A stretch of 23,035 nt of DNA, taken from contig DBRW01000055.1 in NCBI GenBank assembly GCA_002306075.1, forward strand, positions 2,780 to 25,814, read 5' to 3'. Both the position numbers and the translations under genes were made by a program. This stretch comes from Synergistaceae bacterium UBA1358 (GTDB lineage: Bacteria; Synergistota; Synergistia; Synergistales; Synergistaceae). Under the pieces are notes generated by a model. The model did not search any database. It was given only the letters and a program-made list of their open reading frames with translations, and had not been told where the DNA came from. Numbering within the stretch: the stretch's first letter is position 1; each line of letters starts with the position of its first letter. This document shows, in pieces, positions 14,330 to 21,574 of this stretch.

Positions 14330-15571
14330 GTGGATATGATTATCAGCGGCAAATACAAAGATTTTGACTACATTACCGTCAATCGTGCTTCGGGGACGAT
14401 CAGGGAACTGGGCAGGGGCAGGCCTCCCAGGGAGCCGGATCTCTCATTCGGCAGGGACTGTTCGATCTGCGCGGGAGACCTTAACGCACATTCGCACCCG
14501 GAGCAGTCGATATATGTCGAAATAGCGGACAAAAACTGGGACCTTGCAAGATGGTGCCGCGAGACCATATATAAGTACAGCGCAGAAATGACGGCTGAAA
14601 TGATCTACCACGGCTGCGTCAGAGCATTCGGACGGATGCTTTCCTATGGGGAAACTTCCGTGATCGTCTCCTTTTACTGCCACAACAAGAGGGGAAACGA
14701 GCTCGACCTTTCTGTGATAAAAGCCGCGCAGGACGTGGGGATCAGGTTATTCTTCGGAAGGATGAACTACGACATCGTCGATCCTAAAGCATATCCCGAA
14801 AAGAGGGTATCGCAGCAAAGTTACTATGAGGACCCGGAGGAGGCGGAGAAAAACTTCATCGACCTTCTCAGAGATGAAACTGATACAGTGAAAGTCGCGC
14901 CGGCACTGCACAGCTTCCATGCTAACACGCTTGACGCGGTCATCAGGGGAATAAATCTCGGCGCAAAGTACGGGCGAAAGGTGCAGTTCCACCTCTCGGA
15001 AGACGAGGGAGACGTAAAGATCTGCCTGGAGAATTACGGGATGAGGCCGGTCGAGGTCCTTGCGGATCTGAAGGAAAAAGGGAAGATCCAGTCGCTTGAC
15101 CACCTTCTTCTTTCGGACTGTGTCTGGACGAGCCGGAGGGAGAAGGAGCTCATCATGGAGCACGGTATGTCCGTGGTTTTCAACGGCAGGATGAACGAAA
15201 GGGTAAAGGCCGGGACCGCCGCGGTGCGTGAATACATGGAGCTGGGAGTTCCTGTCTATATCGGAACTGACGGGGAGGCCAGCAACGATGACCTCTCGAT
15301 AGATAATGAAATAAAATGGCAGGCGGAAAAGCACAAGTTCAGCGAAGAGGAAGTAAAGAACCTGCGAAGGCCATTTGAGATGGCGGGAGTCAGTGTAGGA
15401 CAGCTTGAAGCCGGTCATGCCGCGGATATCAAGGTCTGTAAGGACGGGAAGCCGGAAGTACTCTTTGTGGGCGGCAAAGCTGTCATGAAGGATGGGAAGC
15501 TCCTTGCAAATGATGTGATAAGCAGATCTGAGGCATTTATCAAAGATCTGTGGCAGAGAAGGGCGGGATGA
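14330..15571 (+). CDS. Divergent ATZ/TRZ-type amidohydrolase
   Basis: About 413 aa, TIM-barrel amidohydrolase of unknown substrate. The metal ligands of the mononuclear deaminase branch are kept: H54 and H56 (NAHSH), H221 with catalytic E224 (FHLSEDE) and D314 (IGTDGE). However, the His of the usual HC-V motif is replaced by Asp (D263, LSDCVW), and the V-H-N-P-x-x-N motif reads VVFNGRMN. The enzyme therefore likely binds metal but has an altered acid/base or substrate pocket. The start is ambiguous: GTG 14321, GTG 14330 or ATG 14336; GGGTGAT at 14319-14325 best suits 14330. It precedes the xdh subunits by 231 nt on the same strand, suggesting it acts on a product of the Mo enzyme. Confidence 0.82.
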   Translation: MDMIISGKYKDFDYITVNRASGTIRELGRGRPPREPDLSFGRDCSICAGDLNAHSHPEQSIYVEIADKNWDLARWCRETIYKYSAEMTAEMIYHGCVRAFGRMLSYGETSVIVSFYCHNKRGNELDLSVIKAAQDVGIRLFFGRMNYDIVDPKAYPEKRVSQQSYYEDPEEAEKNFIDLLRDETDTVKVAPALHSFHANTLDAVIRGINLGAKYGRKVQFHLSEDEGDVKICLENYGMRPVEVLADLKEKGKIQSLDHLLLSDCVWTSRREKELIMEHGMSVVFNGRMNERVKAGTAAVREYMELGVPVYIGTDGEASNDDLSIDNEIKWQAEKHKFSEEEVKNLRRPFEMAGVSVGQLEAGHAADIKVCKDGKPEVLFVGGKAVMKDGKLLANDVISRSEAFIKDLWQRRAG

Positions 15572-15802
15572 CCATTTTCACGGCGGATAGTGTGTCGCCG
15601 GATCAAAGAATGTATAATAGTCGTTGACATTAATTATTATTATTCAACATCGCTGAGCGTGGCTCTGCGACAGTTTGGCGATCGCTTAGCCATGAGATAC
15701 CGTCTCATCTTCACGCGACGGTGTTTGTCGCAGTTTCACAATCGTTTTACGCCGGTGTTTTTCGGCAGTTTCACCATCAGTACGACAGGAGGGTTTCATC
15801 AG
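15572..15802. other. Long xdh leader with imperfect repeats
   Basis: A 231-nt interval on the plus strand. Two near-identical units of 34-nt period start CGGTGTTT at 15719 and 15753 (each continues TCG-CAGTTTCAC-ATC), and a third, weaker version (GCGACAGTTTGGCGATCG) is near 15667. There is also a palindrome ATGAGA/TCTCAT (15691-15707), an AT-rich inverted pair GTTGA/TCAAC (15623-15648), and a TATAAT (15613-15618) lacking a good -35. The open frame through it is not convincing coding sequence. Possible regulator binding region or structured leader; no known riboswitch class recognised. Confidence 0.5.
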
Positions 15803-18037
15803 ATGGGCGAATTCAACGTTATTGGCAGGTCCATACTCAGGGACGACGGTCCGGGGAAGGTAACGGGGCGTACCGAGTACATTGCCGACATAGATATACC
15901 CGGTTGCTGGACCGGCGGCATCGTCAGATCGAAGGTCGCCAGAGGCAGACTGAAGGGGATAGTGAAGTCGCCTTCCTTCGACTGGTCCAGGGTGACAGTC
16001 GTTACCTGCGAGGATATTCCGGGAGAGAACTTCATTTCGATCGTCAGGACCGACTATCCGGCACTTGCCGAAAAGGAGGTCAACTATTTTTCCCAGGCGG
16101 TCGCACTTGTAGCGGCACCGGATGAGGTCACCCTCAAAGAGGCCATGAGTTCGATCGAGGCTGACATCGAACCGCTGAAGCCGGTGCTTGCCGTAGAGGA
16201 AGCCCTTGAGGGGAAAGAGATCATCTGGGGAGAGGACAACATTATCGACGAGTACAGGACAGAATCCGGAGACATAGAAAAGGGTTTCGCCGAGGCCGAC
16301 CTGATCGTCGAGGGTGACTGGGCCACGGGGCTGCACGAACAGCTCTATCTTGAGACCCAGGGCATGGCGGCAAATATGCGCGAGGACGGTGCGGTGGAGG
16401 TCATAGGCTCGCTTCAGTGCCCGTTCTACGTTCATGGGGCGGTCCAGAAGGTTATGGCCCTTCCCCCCGAAAAGGTGATCATAAGGCAGGCGGCTACGGG
16501 CGGCGGCTTCGGAGGCAAAGAGGATTATCCTTCGATACTCGGTTCATATGCGGCCCTGCTCGCTTACAGATCCGGGCATCCGGTCAAGATCATCTTCGAC
16601 AGGGAGGAAGACCTGATGGTGACGCCGAAGAGGCACCCCTCAAAGAGCCATTACAGGATGGGAGTCACCAGGGACGGCAAGATAACCGCGCTTGACGCGG
16701 ACATCATACTAGACAGCGGGGCCTATACGACGTTGAGCAGGGTGGTGCTCCAGCGCTCCCAGCTCCACGCATGCGGTATATACCACGTTCCCAACGTAAG
16801 GATAAGAAGCAGGGCTGTTGCCACCAATACGCCGCCCAACGGGGCCTTCCGTGGTTTCGGGGCTCCGCAGTCGATATTTGCGATGGAAAGATCGATGGAC
16901 CTTGCGGCGAAGAAACTGGGGATCGATCCGCTCGACATCAGACTGAAAAATGCACTGAGGACGGGAGACAGATTCCCGTACGGGCAGGTGCTGAAGGAGA
17001 AAAACAACGCGGTCGCCGTGCTTGAAAAGGCAGCCGAGATGTCGGACTACAGGGCAAAAGGAGAGCTTTACGCGTCTCAGCCCAAGGGAAGGATAAGAAA
17101 GGGTATAGGGATCGCCGCGGCGCTCCACGGAGGAGGTTTTACGGGAGCCGGGGAGGACAAAATGGGTACGACAGCCAGAGTCTGTTTCGACGGCAGCAAA
17201 TTTGCCGTCTATGTCAGCAGTACCGAGATCGGGCAGGGTTCTTCGACGGTGCTGCGTATGGCGGCTGCCGAGGAGCTTGGGACGGCAGTGGAAGATGTCG
17301 TATATATGGTCCCGGATACCTCAAAGACTCCGAATACAGGCCCGACAGTTGCCTCGAGAACGACGATGTATGCCTCGAAGGCCGTCAGAGACGCATGTTC
17401 CAGGATAAGAAAGAAGCTTGAGGAGTGGAGGACTGCCAAGGGACTTCCGGCAGATACTTCCGTGACTGTCCTTGCTGCGGGATACATGAAGGAAAAAGGT
17501 ATGCCCGATGAGTACGGATACAACACATTCGATGACGGCAGCTGCTGGGACGAGGAGAAGTTTGAAGGAGACGCCTACAGGGGTTATGCATGGATCGCGA
17601 ACGTGATCGAAGTCGAGGTCGATACTGACACGTATGAGGTGTCGGCTGAGAAGGTCTTCGCGGCCGCCGAGGTCGGCAGAGCTGTAAACCCGATGCAGCT
17701 CAAAGGACAGCTGACGGGAGGCATGCTCCAGGCTATCGGATGGTCACACCTGGAGGATATGAGAGTAGACGATAAGGGCAGGTACACAGCCTCTCACATG
17801 AACGCCTATCTTGTCCCGACGGCCCTTGACACGCCCGAGTGGGAGATAGAACTGCTCGAGGATCCCTGCGCTCAGGGATGCTTCGGCGCAAAAGGCATAG
17901 GCGAACTTCCCATGAACGCGGCGGGACCGGCCTTTGTATCGGCGGTAGACAACGCGGTCGGTGTCTTCTGCGATTCGATCCCCTGCACGGGAGAGAAACT
18001 CTTCCGGCTGATGTGCCCGGACGAAAAGAAGTCATAA
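15803..18037 (+). CDS. xdhA: Xanthine dehydrogenase-type molybdopterin-binding subunit
   Basis: A 744-aa catalytic subunit of the xanthine oxidase family, which hydroxylates purines or related N-heterocycles at a molybdopterin-dithiolene centre using water. The ATG at 15803 follows AGGAGGG by 9 nt; the longer frame upstream is leader. Key motifs: ATGGGFGGKED near 230-240 (Mo-pterin and substrate-side residues), GAFRGFGAPQ near 345-354 with the substrate-positioning Arg, EIGQGS near 474, and KGIGELPMNAAGPA near 696-709 with the catalytic Glu of the family's VGEPP-like motif. Length matches E. coli XdhA. The FeS-FAD partner follows 17 nt later. No in-frame TGA (selenocysteine) is present; a labile selenium ligand is possible but cannot be seen. 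Confidence 0.92.
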   Translation: MGEFNVIGRSILRDDGPGKVTGRTEYIADIDIPGCWTGGIVRSKVARGRLKGIVKSPSFDWSRVTVVTCEDIPGENFISIVRTDYPALAEKEVNYFSQAVALVAAPDEVTLKEAMSSIEADIEPLKPVLAVEEALEGKEIIWGEDNIIDEYRTESGDIEKGFAEADLIVEGDWATGLHEQLYLETQGMAANMREDGAVEVIGSLQCPFYVHGAVQKVMALPPEKVIIRQAATGGGFGGKEDYPSILGSYAALLAYRSGHPVKIIFDREEDLMVTPKRHPSKSHYRMGVTRDGKITALDADIILDSGAYTTLSRVVLQRSQLHACGIYHVPNVRIRSRAVATNTPPNGAFRGFGAPQSIFAMERSMDLAAKKLGIDPLDIRLKNALRTGDRFPYGQVLKEKNNAVAVLEKAAEMSDYRAKGELYASQPKGRIRKGIGIAAALHGGGFTGAGEDKMGTTARVCFDGSKFAVYVSSTEIGQGSSTVLRMAAAEELGTAVEDVVYMVPDTSKTPNTGPTVASRTTMYASKAVRDACSRIRKKLEEWRTAKGLPADTSVTVLAAGYMKEKGMPDEYGYNTFDDGSCWDEEKFEGDAYRGYAWIANVIEVEVDTDTYEVSAEKVFAAAEVGRAVNPMQLKGQLTGGMLQAIGWSHLEDMRVDDKGRYTASHMNAYLVPTALDTPEWEIELLEDPCAQGCFGAKGIGELPMNAAGPAFVSAVDNAVGVFCDSIPCTGEKLFRLMCPDEKKS

Positions 18038-18054
18038 GTGGGAGGAAGATAATA

Positions 18055-19416
18055 ATGAGGATGGAAATGACGATAAACGGAGCCCTTTATTACGCCGATG
18101 TTCCCCCCATGAAGCCGCTTCTGGCAGTGCTCAGGGAAGATCTGGGTTTTATCGGTCCGAAAGAAGGCTGTGGGGAGGGCGAGTGCGGAGCCTGTTCGGT
18201 CATCATAGACGGAAGGCTCGTCAACGCCTGCCTGGTTCCTGCGGTACAGGCTTCGGGATGCGAGATACTGACAGTCGAAGGGCTTGGGGATCCCGATGAG
18301 ATGGATCTGCTCCAAAAGGCATTCATATCGGAGGGTGCGGTCCAGTGCGGATTCTGTACCCCGGGAATGATAATGGCCGCGAGGGCGCTGCTTGAAGAAA
18401 ACCCGGTCCCGACAAGAGAAGATATTAAGGTCGCCCTGTCGGGAAATATCTGCCGGTGCACGGGTTACGAAAAGATATATAACGCAGTGGAGAAAGCAGT
18501 CAGCGAAGGATACTGCGATACTTTCAGAGTCAGGGAAAACCTTTGCAGCGGTCAGCTTCCGACCCCCACATCGGAAGGCGACGAAAATTGCTTTACGCCG
18601 GAAAATCTGGATGATGTGTTTGAGATACTGGAGAAAAACAGGGGAATATCGATCCTCTCCGGGGCCACGGACATCATTCCGGACATAAAGAACGGGAAAT
18701 ATTCGTTCAGCAAAATAATGGATCTTAGCAGGGTCAAAGAGCTGAAAGGGATCAACAAGACCGGCGACACTATAAGGATAGGCAGCTGTGTCACCAACGG
18801 AGACCTGATCAGGAGCAGCATAATAAAGAAGTATCTCCCTGCCCTTTGGGAAGCTGCGTTCCGGAGCGGGGCGCCGGCAGTGCAGAACAGGGCCACGGTA
18901 GGAGGGAACCTGTCAACGGCCTCTGGTGCGGCCGACCTTCCGACTATACTTCTTCCGCTTGACGCGGGTATCATTACAGAGGGCCCGGAAGGCACGCGCG
19001 AAATGAAGCTTGAGAAGTTCATAATCGGTTACAGGGAGCCTGATCTGAAGGACAACGAAATAATGAGAGAGATAGTTATCCCCGTCCCCAAAGAGAAGGG
19101 CGTCCAGAAATTTATAAAGAGGGGTTCGCGTAGGGCGCTCACGCTCTCAAGGCTTTCGCTGGGTTTTTACGCAGAGGTCGAGGACGGGTTGATCACGGAG
19201 ATCCGTGCCGCCGCCGGAAGCATGTCCCCCATACCTCTCAGGCTAAGCAGGCTTGAGTCCGCCCTGAAAATGAGGAGGCTGTCTCCGGAGCTTGCCGAAG
19301 AGGCTGCCGCTGTTGTATACGATGAGGTAAATCCAAGAAAGAGTCCGCAGTGGCGTAAGATGATGACATCCAACCTGGTGAAAAGCTTCCTGACGGAACT
19401 TATTGAGGAGAAATAG
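18055..19416 (+). CDS. Xanthine dehydrogenase fused [2Fe-2S]-FAD subunit
   Basis: A 453-aa electron-transfer subunit starting at an ATG 6-7 nt after GGGAGGAAG. Residues 1-155 hold the two [2Fe-2S] clusters: C39, C44, C47, C59 (plant-ferredoxin type) and C98, C101, C133, C135 (QCGFC...ICRC). From about 175 onward is the FAD domain, with LSGATDIIPDIKNG, the flavin-binding GGNLSTASGAADLPTILLPLDA and a CODH-type C-terminal domain. It passes electrons from the Mo centre to NAD+ or another acceptor. E. coli encodes these domains as XdhC and XdhB; the order here matches the R. capsulatus-type FeS-FAD chain. It is co-transcribed with xdhA and ends just before a strong hairpin. Confidence 0.92.
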   Translation: MRMEMTINGALYYADVPPMKPLLAVLREDLGFIGPKEGCGEGECGACSVIIDGRLVNACLVPAVQASGCEILTVEGLGDPDEMDLLQKAFISEGAVQCGFCTPGMIMAARALLEENPVPTREDIKVALSGNICRCTGYEKIYNAVEKAVSEGYCDTFRVRENLCSGQLPTPTSEGDENCFTPENLDDVFEILEKNRGISILSGATDIIPDIKNGKYSFSKIMDLSRVKELKGINKTGDTIRIGSCVTNGDLIRSSIIKKYLPALWEAAFRSGAPAVQNRATVGGNLSTASGAADLPTILLPLDAGIITEGPEGTREMKLEKFIIGYREPDLKDNEIMREIVIPVPKEKGVQKFIKRGSRRALTLSRLSLGFYAEVEDGLITEIRAAAGSMSPIPLRLSRLESALKMRRLSPELAEEAAAVVYDEVNPRKSPQWRKMMTSNLVKSFLTELIEEK

Positions 19417-19457
19417 ATGATCAAGAGGCGCCGCGAGAGCGGCGCCTCTTGATCATC
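19416..19457. terminator. Long hairpin terminator between convergent genes
   Basis: A perfect 19-bp stem (GATGATCAAGAGGCGCCGC against 19439-19457) with GAGA loop begins on the last base of the xdh stop codon. On both sides only AT-rich, not pure T, tails follow (AAATATTCCCTTTTTAG on plus). It separates the xdh unit from the convergent alpha/beta hydrolase. Confidence 0.78.
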
Positions 19458-19470
19458 AAATATTCCCTTT

Positions 19471-20367
19471 TTAGTTGAACCGCACAAGGAATGCGGTGAG
19501 CGAGTCGTAGAAGATGTCCGGATTTTCAAGGAACGATGTCTGCGAGGCTTCGGGTATGGTCACCCTCACTGCCCCCGGTATGAGCGAGCGGTAGTACTCG
19601 ATTGTCTCTTTCCTTACCTGGTCGTATACCCCGCTTATGAGCAGGACTCTCACTTTTATCTGCGGCAGCTTTGCTGTTATGTCCATGTCTTTGAGTATGC
19701 CGGTACAGGTAAATTCACTGGGGCCCCACATGTGTCTGTAGACCCTCATGCCGTTCGGGGTCTTGGGCTTCATTGCGTACTGCCTGAATTGCCTTTTGTG
19801 CTTCTGCAGTTCCCTGCACTGGAAATTTTTGTTGTACTCTTCGATTATTTCCTGGTAGAGTTTGCCTCCGAACTGTATCTCCTTTTCGGATTCTTCGACT
19901 ATCCTGACGTACTCTTCACCCATCTCGGCAAGCCTTGATTTGGCGTCCCGAATCCATATCTCCGTGCTGAGGTAGGGACTTACCATGGTTATGGACTTTA
20001 CGGGAGTGTCGGGAGTCCTAAGTACGTGTTCAGCGGCCAGCATCGCTCCCCAGGAGTGTCCTATGAGATGGAGCCTGTCGACCTTCATCTCTCTGATAAC
20101 CGTATTCAGGGTCTCGATGTAGCGCTCCGGGACCCAGATCGATTCGTCACCCACATCATTCTTCTCGTCGCTTCCAAGCTGGTTGTACAGGTAGACCTTG
20201 CAGTCTTTGGCCAGCATTTCCGCCATCGGCAAAAAAGATTCATAATTGCCGCCCGGGCCGCCGTGAATGAATAGGATTGGTATAGCGGAATCGTTGTCTC
20301 CTAATACGTTGAGTCCGACATAGCCACCCGGTACTTCAATATATTGGGTCTTCATATCGATCGCCAT
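19471..20367 (-). CDS. Alpha/beta hydrolase, proline iminopeptidase-like, His-less triad
   Basis: A 298-aa alpha/beta hydrolase of the prolyl aminopeptidase family: oxyanion-hole HGGPGG at 35-40, nucleophile elbow GHSWG with S105, and acid D249 (SGVYDQ). The family's catalytic His, expected in the S-H-x-x-x-x-E-x-P motif, is Gln276 (EASQTSFLENP). The codon is CAG, one transversion from His. Otherwise the frame is intact and well conserved. The enzyme may be inactive as a peptidase or use another base. The ATG follows GGGAGGAAG. It is a single gene convergent with the xdh unit. Confidence 0.85.
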   Translation of the reverse strand: MAIDMKTQYIEVPGGYVGLNVLGDNDSAIPILFIHGGPGGNYESFLPMAEMLAKDCKVYLYNQLGSDEKNDVGDESIWVPERYIETLNTVIREMKVDRLHLIGHSWGAMLAAEHVLRTPDTPVKSITMVSPYLSTEIWIRDAKSRLAEMGEEYVRIVEESEKEIQFGGKLYQEIIEEYNKNFQCRELQKHKRQFRQYAMKPKTPNGMRVYRHMWGPSEFTCTGILKDMDITAKLPQIKVRVLLISGVYDQVRKETIEYYRSLIPGAVRVTIPEASQTSFLENPDIFYDSLTAFLVRFN

Positions 20368-20409
20368 TTCCGCTTCCTCCCTTCGCAGTCTGGTAACCGC
20401 TCCGCTTAG

Positions 20410-20438
20410 ATTATATCTTAATTTTCTGAATATTAAAA
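20410..20438 (-). promoter_or_regulatory. Possible promoter of the alpha/beta hydrolase
   Basis: A perfect TATAAT on the minus strand (20415-20410) lies about 40 nt before the start codon; the -35 region 17 nt upstream (TTTTAA) is weak. Confidence 0.4.
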
Positions 20439-20638
20439 GGTTAAATGTATCATTTAGGTAATTTTATCAGCTGTCGATCAAAATAAGTTATTTTTATAAA
20501 AATTCAGGCAAAACAGCTTATACTTAAAGAAAGTCATTGTTTGAGAGTGACAGCAATTTCAGGTCTGTTGGCCTGAGCAGCATGATGTGATGTATAACAT
20601 GCAATAGTGTAAGCGAAAAAAACAGGAGGAATTGTGAG

Positions 20639-21574
20639 ATGTCATATCACGATCCGGTAATGGCAATTTGCTACGATTTCGACGGGACCCTGGCGCCGGG
20701 GAATATGCAGGAGCATGATTTCTTTCCCGACCTGAACGTCGCCCCAAAGGATTTCTGGGAAGAGTCGAATGCCCTTGCAAGGGAACAGGAGGCAGATCCG
20801 ATACTTGTCTACATGAAGCTTATGCTCGACAAGGCAAGGCTTTCGGGGAAAGTCAGGATCTCAAAGAGCGCATTCAGGGAATACGGCAAAACGGTAAAGC
20901 TGTTCAGAGGTGTCAAAAGCTGGTTCGACGATATCAATGATTACGCCGCGAAAAAAGGGGTCAGGCTCGAGCACTACATAATCTCATCAGGCATCCGGGA
21001 GATGATGGAAGGAAGTCCTATAAGCAAACATGTGAAGGCGATATATGCGAGCTCATTCATATACGATCAGCACGATGTTGCAATATGGCCAGCCAACGCG
21101 GTCAACTACACGACCAAGACCCAGTATCTGTTCAGGATAAACAAAGGGATCGAAAGCATTACCGACAACGTCGCAATAAATGAGTTCGTGGCCGAAGAGG
21201 ACCGTCGGATACCATTCTCAAGGATGCTCTTCATCGGGGACGGAAGCACCGACGTCCCATGTATGAGGCTTGTAAAAAACCAGGGCGGACATGCCATAGC
21301 GGTCTACTCAGGGCAGAGGGAGGGGAGCAGGGAACATGCTCTCAGGCTCCTGCTGGACGGAAGGGTGAACTTTATCGCAGAGGGTGTCTATACCAAAAAC
21401 TCGAAAATGTTCAAATATACATCTTCGATCATAGACATGGTCTCCGCCTCATACAAGCTCTACACCCTGATGAAATCTGCAGGCAAAAGTCAGGCAGAGT
21501 GCGGCCCCGAAAACTTAAAAGAGGACCGAAAGGATAAGTTCAGCGGGGAGGCTGCTTTTCCTCAGTCTCCCTGA
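20639..21574 (+). CDS. HAD superfamily phosphatase
   Basis: A 311-aa haloacid-dehalogenase-type hydrolase. Motif I is DFDGTL with nucleophile D13 and acid D15; motif II is the IISSG Ser near 115; a Lys-rich stretch (TTKTQYLFRINKG, about 158-170) supplies motif III; motif IV is IGDGSTD near 199. The cap between motifs I and II is mostly helical and resembles phosphoserine phosphatase-like members. It should dephosphorylate a small metabolite; the substrate is not identifiable. The ATG follows AGGAGG by 9 nt. The last 35 nt overlap the 3' end of the convergent MscS gene, and the C-terminal 25 residues are polar and unlikely to be structured. Confidence 0.85.
   Translation: MSYHDPVMAICYDFDGTLAPGNMQEHDFFPDLNVAPKDFWEESNALAREQEADPILVYMKLMLDKARLSGKVRISKSAFREYGKTVKLFRGVKSWFDDINDYAAKKGVRLEHYIISSGIREMMEGSPISKHVKAIYASSFIYDQHDVAIWPANAVNYTTKTQYLFRINKGIESITDNVAINEFVAEEDRRIPFSRMLFIGDGSTDVPCMRLVKNQGGHAIAVYSGQREGSREHALRLLLDGRVNFIAEGVYTKNSKMFKYTSSIIDMVSASYKLYTLMKSAGKSQAECGPENLKEDRKDKFSGEAAFPQSP

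Noticed and set aside
15590..15802. 71-residue N-terminal extension of XdhA (includes an NYYYSTS stretch)
   Set aside because: No ribosome-binding site, the sequence is made of DNA-level repeats, and the family's N-terminus begins at MGEFNVIGRS; the short Tyr run is not followed by a terminator, so it is not a second attenuator.
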